A stretch of 64,000 nucleotides of DNA, from contig NZ_BAWW01000008.1 in NCBI RefSeq assembly GCF_000875975.1, positions 248,001 through 312,000 of the forward strand, written 5' to 3'. The DNA is from Parachlamydia acanthamoebae. GTDB lineage: Bacteria > Chlamydiota > Chlamydiia > Chlamydiales > Parachlamydiaceae. The position numbers and the translations under genes are program-made. Shown one piece after another: positions 33,301 through 40,979 of this stretch. Under the pieces are notes generated by a model, which had not been told where the DNA came from, made no database searches, and worked only from the letters and a program-made list of their open reading frames with translations. Every line of letters starts with the position of its first letter. Position 1 is the first letter of the stretch.

Positions 33301-33493
33301 AGATTTGGAAAGTCGTTGAAAGAGGGTACTTAGTGGCTTCTGTTAACCATGATAATTTTTCTATTTTTTCCGGAGTGATAGGTTTCTCCATCGAAGCGAA
33401 ATTTTCTTCCAATTTTTCTTTTAACTCAGCGGAAAAAGAGCTTGGGATAAAAGACGATTGATTTGCCGAAAAACTATGAACAGAAAATACCAT
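24344..33493 (-). CDS. Giant 3049-residue SF2-like ATPase protein with possible N-terminal peptidase-like region
   Basis: An uninterrupted 9.15-kb gene. Residues 160-290 contain GGWTNG, GHTLLY (His170), VYNTG (Asn189) and HSGSCAMEVLF (Cys284), which could be a cysteine-peptidase-like module in permuted order. The middle is helical with TPR-like repeats (YLYFSQKDYKKAFYYLKKSY). The ATPase part has GTGSGKS at 1935-1941 (Walker A), CDEEHVTLSAKKEVNFTIG with a DEEH box at 2071-2074, MSATPG near 2358 and QGVGRLR at 2534-2540, the last resembling helicase motif VI. Coiled coil follows, then two hydrophobic segments near 2790-2860. It resembles large proteins carrying DUF3638/DUF3645-type domains, as far as I recall them. 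ATG at 33493 has GAGGG just upstream. Role unknown; secretion or membrane attachment is conceivable. Confidence 0.8.
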   Translation of the reverse strand: MVFSVHSFSANQSSFIPSSFSAELKEKLEENFASMEKPITPEKIEKLSWLTEATKYPLSTTFQISLFALESGDPFIKNSSLEGQIKTVTLTRFIDCLQRVGFTKYNLADLKLYEDCLFWAYRIQGLLTGENFSDKISELSDDLVQRVSGMGIGARLLLPGGWTNGVESGHTLLYLIQKNKNSYSFSVYNTGMGLGYHEGIIENHIRKADIELKVEKIHSNQICQREFFQALIELQSLPVFDHSLKFSDRSLYEGPIAYLKGKRVSSSISNMPELMRKPQHSGSCAMEVLFGSLRSMFMDHVKTYPEKMDALNAYRKVKFAYRKQSLVDACLHFFDPTTTWTRTSHKLISEVSSKLARDTLKMRADNLLTEEEFEAYACTAIDIKQRLAEKKQRHLSTKKTSALLSFELKEHAILVKADLSQPLGIKKSLEPILKNHLNGLLPIIPFETFGTIAPENILEFLKDGKKQIEAFATVTTNSYQVIESVSRFLYALPLPGDAIGRKFWDEVPDVQITTCLELLFDISAKYFTKPELFLPRTIIGSHISLAIGEYLARRQHENHLTGYPLDSAGFIAFAQSPHFTFEDPCDQQKLQDVLSTLAPSYVDVTKNVPVGVLNSINKESIFSLIPGPNWTIKTDEETPEIKYYRALMYTPSISQELDRRGIGSYEKRLTAFFQEKVSDQNLIPSSVLYLRQLSYFATGLLQNQVRMTGECVFKNDFFFGKNVIVLGLKNLSNQSSVSFRSPLNFETQSKDYILKFFSQNKKIKKSFTHHFMGLEQNQFMRDIQNEEVRDRYISSAVLQDEVVRALAYYQERPEALLEDVNEQEILKRHILKPRTLLMQLYNEPTVALKLLSFINNRLVFFQNNGKKNPALFFCRLGNICNRYIQHVQNKHPERFLGMEKELEEVWLDYHKRVTETILPKCQTPEEVEAVCQTLKSMHIGRDVQSLNNEELLEIAQDYFRAEIYTISADTDSSSVSKTDQFYTTVLPKIQHLLDEDITFRHALLNAVLSQIKGEKIQLIWEGHFPHFKSDPFWIDLASKKIYESGVPFSPLSRDMIEHPLFTKIFPQIPKVKSSFPGGCVVIDKNGESKIGLDQNGNLFVERMIDGIAYAMVKEVPVQFTQAISYDLFQHDPIIWQHNGLRNAHYLIQSLKSSKNAQKDFRIYYQSSIFSDYSLLVSDEMHPPFKYILVDPWHEKGLSLLEAFENRKHIACWAETQDTSYVKKIEMPRMGLHFNVVKGSNGNRKAFCREVPGYYLAEDQKGEFGTKWPKYLVLENAFGQKKVLMPKNPLVANEKDDLPFDVELLSQGENTAQVIIYDDEVIEGERRLKPSSVEDSLYLVYLYFSQKDYKKAFYYLKKSYSLGPFSKSERAIILNMINKFFDEGHPSAVVLGLKAVLLFKENQLKYVSLKSQALEEDFDEATWKKITSKYVEYIQNLNNATRGRLSSEEEKSLLRFFISKEFHGDPQIGSRINILMNRKTFPHKLSSKPYKKSFEKATTVNCVDAGRFFDLFLSSSTSTTSTNLMDLKAKNLRSAYRLYYNWARHGSKQEKKHLERILALLKGSRFYVEGNPFEIGTILILKEVLKRPRNFPSVEEINQVNRISNVDEKVSAKIKLFQTRILKNIKKKSSIAGFFKNIYRDLFSLKQNRNLEDVEDLLVQMPTESEKKASSSVVLNTHLKALDKEDDHFFDHILKTYMVVKDIKVSPPVEFSEIDNEDPLSQAYLNRLKKGMEQFYEISPKTSRRYHFHSTANIMMLEDELQAGLEKSMDNLQILEQEILSLINVPMEFQGSLKQAGKLTPALNLSQAVELFEQGNQEAYKEKTHLRDDQVAEFEKLMTQYLVVSTRREQALRILKDVIVLQKIPDDGDERNTLIQKIGNEIASRRHYSEVSQGHLARTFLLFEHRNKILLRKKQIDFLEKIFKHPYPMQLITQLGTGSGKSKVLAPFLEWLVHQHSRLVFNLWPSALYQVNKNDMKSQVRETFNQISDAYEFERAASTDLYHLIFARRELKKARQEKRQLNATPESLQCTELKFLETLYIASLHNPKIFSGKIFALQNILKEFLSSEAHCDEEHVTLSAKKEVNFTIGDPFTEPLENILFLEEIFRFIASDPEIIQKMNVKENLQHLVSEEVIKQEVTPRIAQHMGEYLKLESHLHAEFCEYVLGQSTAIPKWILTHPRKQEIGLLKGELTALLPSMLSNKIVNVHYGLSHLVNGPEYAKPYEASDSPIETADYDNIHETLNKTYLTYLNKRLSTESLWKLVNHLQSSALAESKIRLMDVKKTAACLFFEKCFPQGMKELFLLEKSDIKEWANAINQNDDVIFHYVKVFVAPSIKKYALKLKSDSQNLRSQLGSLLAMSATPGNPSMYGLSTKYQGDLGSDERVLDVLSKKCADPSCMHILTGQTSAENLESLFEKILPGKTDFRMLIDIGALFKDIGGETGSGSLVIAKRLLAHLNKNNSEIRGVVFFHEDQLKVLEVGRNKLIPLEQSQLTPHQRFTFCDQKHMFGADVKQFSRAKGIATFSKHTTKDDLLQGVGRLRELLEEQTVEWATTEDIYNVIAKPEEIFTYQKLLSLAIRNQAEQEADDLYRSIKQQMRNDIRSILMRKLIHAKSEKDAIALFKDFSPILIEKVELDAFKIYGGLLERRTDAEDLIIYRNQLLTQLKQLKLLKKSEKKAIQQQLLTYDLAIKERECQLSAQKKQHFVEIGVEAEIQQNVETNVEINRETHNNDDEYLQLHSANKWRRSLNLYTENWIKPSSTILFRIKKIVASVIMFPPVFFSFINNIAKKIEKKIHMNVDIPIYLATLPISIPLIIFTAGGLLVYAGLSLIGRIAYLNSSCLLFSADAVIKNASDRKISSAHAFFKNSPYAKLIMTNNFVTLKPKDPFKFPMQPLGKEQRSLYEVLVVEDELPNGAKQFSVIMGDQSTDGVFWRKKLLEDREKTSVEDAQKRKRRICLYDLHMGIVQNGKIPFDEKELKNNPHFLELIVKAKLYNAESSFNDQEEAVLIRLFSDNKIKKKIRAFFERALIWHHAKQSKFYNSFMHALLKK

Positions 33494-33752
33494 AAAACCC
33501 TCATTTCAATAAGGCGCGCAAATTACAAATTTTGTGTAAAGATTCAATAAAGAAAAGCTTTTTTAAATTAAAATTTAAAAATTAAAACATCTCTTTACAA
33601 TAAAAACAGGTAAAAAATAATCATCAGTAAATTTCAAGAAGTAAATAACGTAAATAGATGAGTTCAAGGTATGCCATAAATATGCAGTTCGATTAGAATG
33701 CAATCAACAACAACCTCTCAGGAATTTATTTCAGCCAAAATTTGATTTAAAA

Positions 33753-35783
33753 ATGAAAAATCAGACAACCCAAAAAATTTCTTTAACAGATCGCAAACGT
33801 TTAATCATTTTAGCGCTCTTTATTTTTAGCCTCTTCGCCTTATTGATTGTCCAATTCTACAACATTCAAATCATTCAAGGTGAAAAGTGGACACAAGAAG
33901 CTAAAAAGCAACACTTTTTTACGATCGATGAGCCTTTTCTTAGAGGAAGTTTTATTTCGAACACTTCGATAGCCCGCGGGCATGCTGAACCTGCTCAAAA
34001 ATTTGTTGTCGACATTCAAAAATTTCATCTCCATATCGATCCTTTATCGATTCCTGAAGCACATCGGGATCCCATTGCACACTATTTACTGGAAAATTTA
34101 ACTCTGCCTTCTTCAGAAAGAAATGCTTTACGAAGTCAATTCGACATAAAAAGCCGTAATCGCAAATTGGCGATGTGGTTAAACGCTGAAGATCAGGATT
34201 TGCTCTCGAAATGGTGGCTGAGTTATGCAAAGCAACATAAAATTGCGCGCAATGCTCTTTTTTTTATCTCCGATTACCAAAGATCTTATCCTTTTGGAAA
34301 GCTACTAGGGCAAGTTTTACATACAATCCAAAATCAAAAAGATGATGCGACCAAACAGGCGTTACCGACTGGCGGACTTGAACTTAAATTCAATGCTTTT
34401 TTGCAAGGGAAACAAGGAAAAAGACTTCTCATGCGTTCTCCTCGACATTCTTTTGAAACAGGGGAAGTGATCACTCCACCAGAGAATGGAGCGGATGTTT
34501 ACTTGACAATCAACCATTGTCTTCAAGCCATAGCAGAAGAAGAGCTTTCTAAAGGGGTAAAAAAATGTAAAGGCAAAGCTGGTTGGGCTGTTATTATGGA
34601 ACCTCGTACAGGAGAAATTTTAGCTTTAGCTCAATACCCTTTTTTTTATCCTCCTGACTACCAAAAATACTTCAACGATCCTAATTTAACTGAACACACG
34701 AAAATAAAAGCTCTCACAGATGCAAATGAACCTGGATCTGTCATGAAACCTTTTACGCTTGCCACAGCTTTAATGGCAAATGATCGGATGCGTGATATGC
34801 GTTTAGCCCCCATCTTTGATCCAGAAGAAATGATTCCCACAGCAAATGGACGCTTTCCAGGAAGATCTAAAGATTTAAAAGATTTAAGCTTTCACAATTA
34901 TCTCAACATGTATATGGCCTTGCAAAAATCGACAAACATTTACATGGCGAGAATTGTCGAACGTGTGATCAATCGTCTAGGAAATGAGTGGTACCGAAAT
35001 GTTTTGTCAGAAACTTTCAAGTTTGGACAAAAAACAAATCTTGAACTTCCTTCAGAAAGTCCGGGACTACTTCCTCGAATTGGTAAAAAGCATCCAAATG
35101 GCGCTTTAGAATGGTCTACACCAACCCCCTTTTCTTTAGCCATAGGACATAATATTCAGCTAAATAGTATTCAGATTGCACGAGCTTATGCTATGCTTGC
35201 AAACGGGGGTTACCTAGTAGAACCCACATTGATCAGGAAAATTGTCAAAAAAAATCCTGATGGGACAGAAACACTCGTTCTTGACCATACAACTCCTTCA
35301 AGAACACAAAAATTCCCTAAAATGCTTTCAAAACCGATTGTAGATGAAGTGGTAAAAGCGATGAAATACGTGACAAAGCCCGGTGGATCAGGTCAAAAAG
35401 GGGATATTTGGGGCTACACCGAAGTTGGCAAGACAAGCACAGCCGAAAAAGTTGTCAATGGAGTATATTCAAAAACTCAAAACGTTGCTACATTTGTTGG
35501 CTTTACTCCTATAGATAATCCCGCTTTTGTGTTACTTGTCACAATCGAAGAACCCGAATGCTGTTATATTCCTGGCATTGGTAAAAATTCACGTGGAGGT
35601 GTCGCAACAGCTCCTGTTTTTAGGGAAATCGCGATGAAATCCTTAGAGTATTTGGGAATTAAACCCGACGATCCTTATGGGTACCCCGTGGGAGATCCAA
35701 GGCGTGATAGTGAAAAAGCTCACTGGATGCAAGAAACTCGGAAGTTGCAAGAAATGTATGAAAAGTGGAATAACAAGGCATAA
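33753..35783 (+). CDS. pbp3: Penicillin-binding protein 3 (FtsI-type transpeptidase)
   Basis: Septal peptidoglycan transpeptidase of the division apparatus. A basic N-terminus precedes one membrane anchor at about residues 14-35 (LIILALFIFSLFALLIVQFY), then the dimerisation domain and the catalytic domain with SVMK (Ser329-Lys332) and STN (Ser393-Asn395). The third motif reads GKTSTAEK (Lys560-Ser562), i.e. KTS where most family members have KTG. The 676-residue length is usual for chlamydial PBP3. It heads a plus-strand run with murE and amiA. Its normal neighbours rsmH and the FtsL-like gene are at 16-17 kb on the other strand, indicating a rearranged division cluster. Confidence 0.93.
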   Translation: MKNQTTQKISLTDRKRLIILALFIFSLFALLIVQFYNIQIIQGEKWTQEAKKQHFFTIDEPFLRGSFISNTSIARGHAEPAQKFVVDIQKFHLHIDPLSIPEAHRDPIAHYLLENLTLPSSERNALRSQFDIKSRNRKLAMWLNAEDQDLLSKWWLSYAKQHKIARNALFFISDYQRSYPFGKLLGQVLHTIQNQKDDATKQALPTGGLELKFNAFLQGKQGKRLLMRSPRHSFETGEVITPPENGADVYLTINHCLQAIAEEELSKGVKKCKGKAGWAVIMEPRTGEILALAQYPFFYPPDYQKYFNDPNLTEHTKIKALTDANEPGSVMKPFTLATALMANDRMRDMRLAPIFDPEEMIPTANGRFPGRSKDLKDLSFHNYLNMYMALQKSTNIYMARIVERVINRLGNEWYRNVLSETFKFGQKTNLELPSESPGLLPRIGKKHPNGALEWSTPTPFSLAIGHNIQLNSIQIARAYAMLANGGYLVEPTLIRKIVKKNPDGTETLVLDHTTPSRTQKFPKMLSKPIVDEVVKAMKYVTKPGGSGQKGDIWGYTEVGKTSTAEKVVNGVYSKTQNVATFVGFTPIDNPAFVLLVTIEEPECCYIPGIGKNSRGGVATAPVFREIAMKSLEYLGIKPDDPYGYPVGDPRRDSEKAHWMQETRKLQEMYEKWNNKA

Positions 35784-35822
35784 AAATTAAGTCTCAATAC
35801 CAAAAGTGTGTGCAAATTTCCT

Positions 35823-37304
35823 ATGAAGTTAAAAAAAGTCCTCAAAGACATTCCTGTTGTGCAAGTTAAAGGCTCAAAAGAAATTGAAATATCTGGCATA
35901 TGTGCAAATTCTCAATTAATTGCTCCAGGAAATTTATTTATCGCAAAAAAGGGATTAAAATTTGATGGCACTTCATATATTCCAGAAGCCATTAACCATG
36001 GAGCAACCGCAATTGTAACGGATATTTACGATCCATCCTTTAAAGAAATCACGCAGATTATCTGCAAAAATGTTGCGGAGGTAGAAGGGCGTTTTTCTGC
36101 TAATTTCTACCAAATGCCTTCCCAAGAACTTTTTACTGTCGGTATCACAGGAACTAATGGAAAAACAACCACATCTTTTTTAGTGAAGTATTTGCTCGAA
36201 CAGCTCAACCTCCCCTGCGGCCTCATTGGCACCATCGAATACATTCTTGGTAGGTATCGTTACAAAGCCTCTCACACAACGCCTGATGTACATTCCAATC
36301 ATCACATGCTCCGAGAAATGGTTCATCAAGGCTGCCAAGCTGCCGTCATGGAAGTGACTTCTCACGCACTTGACCAAAAAAGAGTGGAACACATCGATTA
36401 TGATATCGCCATTTACACAAACTTGACGCAGGATCATTTAGATTACCATCAAAATATGGAATGCTATGCGGCCGCAAAACGAAAACTCTTTTTGCAGCTC
36501 GATCAAGTCCCATCTAAGAAAAGCAAACAAATTATTGCAAATCTTGATTGCCCTTGGTTTGAAACCATTTTAAAAGGGATTAAAACCCCTATTTTTACAT
36601 TTGGAATTGACAGCCCTGCTGATTTACGTGCCTGCCCCACATCTTTTGGACCGACTGGAACACATATTGATCTACATTATCAGGGACGCAGCTATTCCAC
36701 TTTTTTTCCTCTCATCGGACGATTTAATATTTACAATTGCTTAGCTGCTATTGCGGTAGGGCTTACACGCAAAATTACACTAGAAAAATTGATCTCTCTA
36801 ACTCAACAATTTCCGCCCCCTCCTGGTCGATTGGAGCCTATTCAAAATGACCTAGATTTAAATCTTTTTGTTGATTTTGCACATACTGAAGATGCTTTAT
36901 ACAAAGCCCTGGAATGCTTATCTGAACTCAAAAAAGGGAAAATCATCACTGTTTTTGGATGTGGTGGAGATCGTGATAAAACAAAAAGGCCTAAAATGGC
37001 TCAGGCAAGTGCATCTTTTTCTGACCTAACTATCGTAACTTCGGATAATCCTCGTTCAGAAGATCCTCTAAAAATCATTCAGGAAATTACTGAGGGGTTC
37101 TCCCTTCAAGACAACTATATCGTTCAACCAGATCGCCTTTCTGCTATCGCCTTTGCGATCGAAAAAGCAAATCCGGGTGACATCATTTTGGTTGCAGGAA
37201 AGGGACATGAAACAACACAAATTTTTGCTCATCATACAATCGAATTTGACGATCGGAAAATTGCTCAAGAAATCTGTGCCAAAATGTCTCTTAACACTTA
37301 TTAA
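35823..37304 (+). CDS. murE: UDP-N-acetylmuramoyl-L-alanyl-D-glutamate--2,6-diaminopimelate ligase
   Basis: Cytosolic Mur ligase that adds the third residue of the peptidoglycan stem peptide. The ATP-binding motif GITGTNGKTTTSF, the central HTTPDVHSNH substrate region and the C-terminal DNPRSEDP motif (Asp408 onward) are present; DNPR is the signature for meso-diaminopimelate rather than lysine. ATG at 35823 is chosen over a GTG five codons upstream. 493 residues is normal. It lies 40 bases after pbp3 and three bases before the amidase gene. Together with lysC it indicates a DAP-type peptidoglycan pathway. Confidence 0.95.
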   Translation: MKLKKVLKDIPVVQVKGSKEIEISGICANSQLIAPGNLFIAKKGLKFDGTSYIPEAINHGATAIVTDIYDPSFKEITQIICKNVAEVEGRFSANFYQMPSQELFTVGITGTNGKTTTSFLVKYLLEQLNLPCGLIGTIEYILGRYRYKASHTTPDVHSNHHMLREMVHQGCQAAVMEVTSHALDQKRVEHIDYDIAIYTNLTQDHLDYHQNMECYAAAKRKLFLQLDQVPSKKSKQIIANLDCPWFETILKGIKTPIFTFGIDSPADLRACPTSFGPTGTHIDLHYQGRSYSTFFPLIGRFNIYNCLAAIAVGLTRKITLEKLISLTQQFPPPPGRLEPIQNDLDLNLFVDFAHTEDALYKALECLSELKKGKIITVFGCGGDRDKTKRPKMAQASASFSDLTIVTSDNPRSEDPLKIIQEITEGFSLQDNYIVQPDRLSAIAFAIEKANPGDIILVAGKGHETTQIFAHHTIEFDDRKIAQEICAKMSLNTY

Positions 37305-37307
37305 CCC

Positions 37308-38045
37308 ATGGCAAAGTACATGAAAGCTTTCTTCTCCAGAATCCCTTATGTCTTTTTCGGCTTACTCTTTGTCTTTCAACTGACGTCTTGCAGCCATCGA
37401 ACTCCCCGTATTGAAGAACAGCCTGTGATCATTGAAGAACCCTCCTTAATTGCTTATTCTCCCATTATCAAACGACAACATGCAAAAAAACTCATTATCA
37501 TTGATGCAGGCCATGGAGGAGACGATGCAGGGGCTGAATCGACAAATTATACCGAAAAGCATCTAAATCTCACGACAGCAAGGCTTGTACGTACCTACTT
37601 GAAGCAATTGGGCTACTCCACTGCCATGACACGTAATGCAGATTTCTTTGTTCCTCTCGATAAGCGTGCTTCATTTGCAAATTCCAAAAATCCAGATCTT
37701 TTTGTTAGCTTGCATTACAATTCAGCTCCAAGTAAAAAGGCAGAAGGGATTGAGATCTATTATTATCAATCAGATAAAGATACACAAAGAACGGCTCAAT
37801 CAAAAGTCTTAGCAAGCACAGTCTTGGATCAAGTCATTCAAAACACATCAGCAAAGTCACGAGGTGTAAGAACTGGAAATTTTGCCGTCATTCGAGAAAC
37901 CAATATGCCTGCCATTCTCGTAGAAGGGGGTTTTCTAACGAATGAAAAAGAAATTAAAAATATTAAAGATCCAATTTATTTGAAAAAGCTCGCATGGGGT
38001 GTTGCTCAAGGAATTGACCAATTTCTAAGCAAGAAAGCGGGATGA
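37308..38045 (+). CDS. amiA: N-acetylmuramoyl-L-alanine amidase, lipoprotein
   Basis: Zinc amidase (Amidase_3 type) that cleaves the bond between MurNAc and L-alanine and helps split septal peptidoglycan. A hydrophobic signal segment ends in LTSC at residues 23-26 or close by, a lipobox, so the mature protein is likely an outer-membrane-anchored lipoprotein. The catalytic part shows IDAGHGGDD (zinc His), SLHYNSAP (zinc His) and ILVEGGFLTN (catalytic Glu). 245 residues is compact, without extra peptidoglycan-binding domains. Third gene of the pbp3-murE-amiA run, an order I recall from Chlamydia (CT270-CT268). Confidence 0.93.
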   Translation: MAKYMKAFFSRIPYVFFGLLFVFQLTSCSHRTPRIEEQPVIIEEPSLIAYSPIIKRQHAKKLIIIDAGHGGDDAGAESTNYTEKHLNLTTARLVRTYLKQLGYSTAMTRNADFFVPLDKRASFANSKNPDLFVSLHYNSAPSKKAEGIEIYYYQSDKDTQRTAQSKVLASTVLDQVIQNTSAKSRGVRTGNFAVIRETNMPAILVEGGFLTNEKEIKNIKDPIYLKKLAWGVAQGIDQFLSKKAG

Positions 38046-38046
38046 T

Positions 38047-38120
38047 TGTCCTCGGCGCGATTCGAACGCGCGACCTGTTGCTTAGGAGGCAACCGCTCTA
38101 TCCTACTGAGCTACGAGAAC
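38047..38120 (-). tRNA. tRNA-Arg (anticodon CCU)
   Basis: Complete cloverleaf on the minus strand: acceptor GTTCTCG paired with CGAGGAC (one G-U pair), D-arm GCTCAGTAGGATAGAGC, anticodon stem GTTGC/GCAAC with loop CTCCTAA, and TTCGAAT T-loop. No CCA is encoded. It is convergent with amiA, separated by a single base. Confidence 0.95.
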
Positions 38121-38354
38121 ATTGAAAGAACTCAAGATTAATCTAAAATCCGCTTTCTCTCAAGCCTTTTCCTTCCATACGCTTGTCTTCTTTTTAGTGT
38201 GATGCAATCACAGGCTTGTCGATCCTACCACCTCAGCCTCAACACCTGTTTTTTATTCCTGAATTTGTGAACTTCCACAAACAATATTTCAATTTACAGA
38301 TGGACCATATTGATTTATAAATCATCTATCAAAACAATCCCATGAGGCCATCCA

Positions 38355-40979
38355 ATGCAATTGAATACTTTAATAAGCGAAGGAAATCATGAATTACAAC
38401 GTGAACATTACCTGGCTGCCATTGCAAAATATCAATCAGCCCTTGAAATCGACGCTAGCTCAACAGAAGCTTGGATTCGTAAAGGAATGGCTCATAAAAT
38501 TTTAAAAGAGTATGGTAAAGCCTTAATCGCATTCAGCAAAGCAAGTCTTTTGGATACACAATATCGGAATCTCAGAATCCATCATGAAAGCTTGATGATA
38601 AAAGCTCTTAAAACGGAAGAAAAATTTCCACAAACTCTTGATCAATTATTACGTCCCATTGTTTGTACCAGAAGCTACCAAGAAGAACTTCAAAGCTTTG
38701 AAACAGTCAATGTCAGAGGGCTAGATTTTACTTTACAGATTCAAAGAATTCTTGACCTGATCGAATTTCTCCAATTTTATTTTGTTAAAAATCCTCTTCA
38801 CTATCCTTTTATGCGCCCAGAGCTATTCGCCCAATTAAATCAAGAGCTAAGATTATGTGAAATAGGAATTCCATTTCTTAAAGCTTATCCTGATGGTCTA
38901 CAAAAAGATGATGATTGGCTTGAAAAATTTGATATCAAGCTTCTTCAGATTCTTGAAGATGTGCAATGCGATATTTTTTTTGAAGACACAAAAAAAATTT
39001 TAAGAATGCTTTTTGAAACAATGTATCATTTTCCTCGTGAAAAACGTGGAGAATTTGTTAAACACTTACCCTGGGATAAAAATAGCTGGTATTTGTTCGA
39101 CTTTTGCGGAGCCATCTTTTGTAGTGATGCCGCTATAGAAAATCTGGCTAAGCTTAAAGGCACTCGCTTCATTCCTTTTCAGTTTCATGACGCTGAAAAA
39201 AATGAACAACAAGCCTTCTTTTTACGCTCCGTCATGGATCAAAATCTAATTGTTAAAATTGCGTGCTTTGACCTTCTCGAAGATTTGAAAACGATTCAAA
39301 TCTTTTTCGATGCTTTATTACAAAGATTAACGACTAAGCATCCCCTTGATGACTTAAAAATGGGTCCGATTCCACATTTCGAGGCACTCCTAAGATATAG
39401 CAAACAATTATTCAATACCCAAAGACTTCTTTGCATTCTTCCTCTTGCAACAAACAACTTTCCTATGCGAGATCCATCCTTTGAGGCCATGGGTTGTAGC
39501 TCTTCTGAAAGTCCCTTATTAATCATTCATGAAATGATAGACAAAGAGGCTAACTCAAATGAAGAGAAGAAAAAAATCCATGGACTGATTAACCAGATCT
39601 TTGCAACTGTAGCTAACATGCAGGAGGATAAAATGGATCGGGAGGCGTCATCTGCAGAACGCTTGTTATATCATTGCTCCCCTGCCCATTTCAATCCGAC
39701 TACATTAAAAGGGCGTTTAGCTTTTTTAAGAAAGTTACAACTCGTGGGAGAAACATTCTCACCTCTTAGCTGGAACTCTAAAGATTTAAGAAAAGTCGAT
39801 TATATTGATACTGAAAATTTATATAAAATCAGAACAAACCTTATTCACCTTGAACTTAATCCTTCCAATTTTCAGTTAATCATCGAATTAGAATCAGATA
39901 AAGAAAGAATTACAAAAATGTTTGAAGATTTGCAAACTCTTCGAGAGAATGTTTCCGAGGCAACAGTAAAAAGGCAGCAAGGCTTTCCTGCTTGGCCCGC
40001 AAAGTCAAAAGAGAAACAAGGCTTTCATGCATGGGGACCATTTGCCCGAGAATATTGGCAAGTAATCAAATCTACCCTTTCAGGTCCATCGAGTGATTTT
40101 AATTTCATCCCTAGCCAGGATTTACTCTCTACACAAGAAACGAATGCTTTCCTCGATGTGATCATTGATGAACGCCAAAACAAACTTTCTCAGGTATTAA
40201 GAGGAGAAATTGCGTGGATTGAAGTTGAAATTACTGATCTATTTAAGCCCGATTTAGATAAAGCAAGTCGTCGAAAAGCAAACTCCCTCTACGAAAAAGC
40301 CCACAAACAATATCGACAACTCAAACATGCCTATATCAGAAATCAAAGAGCCTTGCGCACACAAAAAAAGGAGCAACGCAAGCAGCAACTGAATCAAATC
40401 ATGCTACAAACTTATCCAAGCCTGAACGCATTTATTCAAACTCTTTTTTCCAATCAAAATCATGACGTTTCCTCTCAAAATCTTTTTGCAATACTAAAAG
40501 ATCGATTATATCGCTTTCATACCTTATTGAAAGAACAAGGGCTAGAAAGTCGCGATCCACAATCTTTACAAGATGAATTACATACTTTTCTGACTCAAGA
40601 TATGAATTTTCTCTTAAGTAGCAGTTACTTACTTGGACAAATTCTCTTATTGTTGAATCAGGGATTAATTCGAGCGCATCTGGCTAGACCCGATATGAAA
40701 TTAGATTTAGAGGAGCGGTTGCCTACCTATGTGACTTTACGCAATCATTTAGAACACACTGATCCTATTTTCGAAAGTATAGATCTTCCCTATTACGAAA
40801 TGATGAGCGATGCACCTAAGCTCATGGCTATTGTGATGACAGAATTAGTCTATAAATATGGGACAGCCATCTTAAATTATCGCATAGAAGATCTAAGCTC
40901 TAGTGAACTGGAAATGATTGAAAATGAAGTAAAAGAACCAGTTACTCAAATGGAAGCCCTCAACAGCAATGCATTTTAA
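38355..40979 (+). CDS. TPR protein with two HEPN-like RX4H motifs
   Basis: An 874-residue protein I do not recognise as a named family. Residues 1-70 are two TPR repeats (GNHELQREHYLAAIAKYQSAL, then AWIRKGMAHKILKEYGKAL). Two later segments look like HEPN ribonuclease motifs: YKIRTNLIHLEL (Arg493 to His498) and TLRNHLEHTDP (Arg796 to His801), each R-x4-H in a helical context, the second with an N-terminal helical bundle and a following KYGTAILNYRIE helix. Between them is a basic helical region (RKQQLNQIM). HEPN domains often cut RNA in toxin and defence systems, so a TPR-guided RNase is conceivable, but inactive or coincidental motifs are possible. GAGG eight bases before the ATG supports the start. 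Confidence 0.75.
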   Translation: MQLNTLISEGNHELQREHYLAAIAKYQSALEIDASSTEAWIRKGMAHKILKEYGKALIAFSKASLLDTQYRNLRIHHESLMIKALKTEEKFPQTLDQLLRPIVCTRSYQEELQSFETVNVRGLDFTLQIQRILDLIEFLQFYFVKNPLHYPFMRPELFAQLNQELRLCEIGIPFLKAYPDGLQKDDDWLEKFDIKLLQILEDVQCDIFFEDTKKILRMLFETMYHFPREKRGEFVKHLPWDKNSWYLFDFCGAIFCSDAAIENLAKLKGTRFIPFQFHDAEKNEQQAFFLRSVMDQNLIVKIACFDLLEDLKTIQIFFDALLQRLTTKHPLDDLKMGPIPHFEALLRYSKQLFNTQRLLCILPLATNNFPMRDPSFEAMGCSSSESPLLIIHEMIDKEANSNEEKKKIHGLINQIFATVANMQEDKMDREASSAERLLYHCSPAHFNPTTLKGRLAFLRKLQLVGETFSPLSWNSKDLRKVDYIDTENLYKIRTNLIHLELNPSNFQLIIELESDKERITKMFEDLQTLRENVSEATVKRQQGFPAWPAKSKEKQGFHAWGPFAREYWQVIKSTLSGPSSDFNFIPSQDLLSTQETNAFLDVIIDERQNKLSQVLRGEIAWIEVEITDLFKPDLDKASRRKANSLYEKAHKQYRQLKHAYIRNQRALRTQKKEQRKQQLNQIMLQTYPSLNAFIQTLFSNQNHDVSSQNLFAILKDRLYRFHTLLKEQGLESRDPQSLQDELHTFLTQDMNFLLSSSYLLGQILLLLNQGLIRAHLARPDMKLDLEERLPTYVTLRNHLEHTDPIFESIDLPYYEMMSDAPKLMAIVMTELVYKYGTAILNYRIEDLSSSELEMIENEVKEPVTQMEALNSNAF

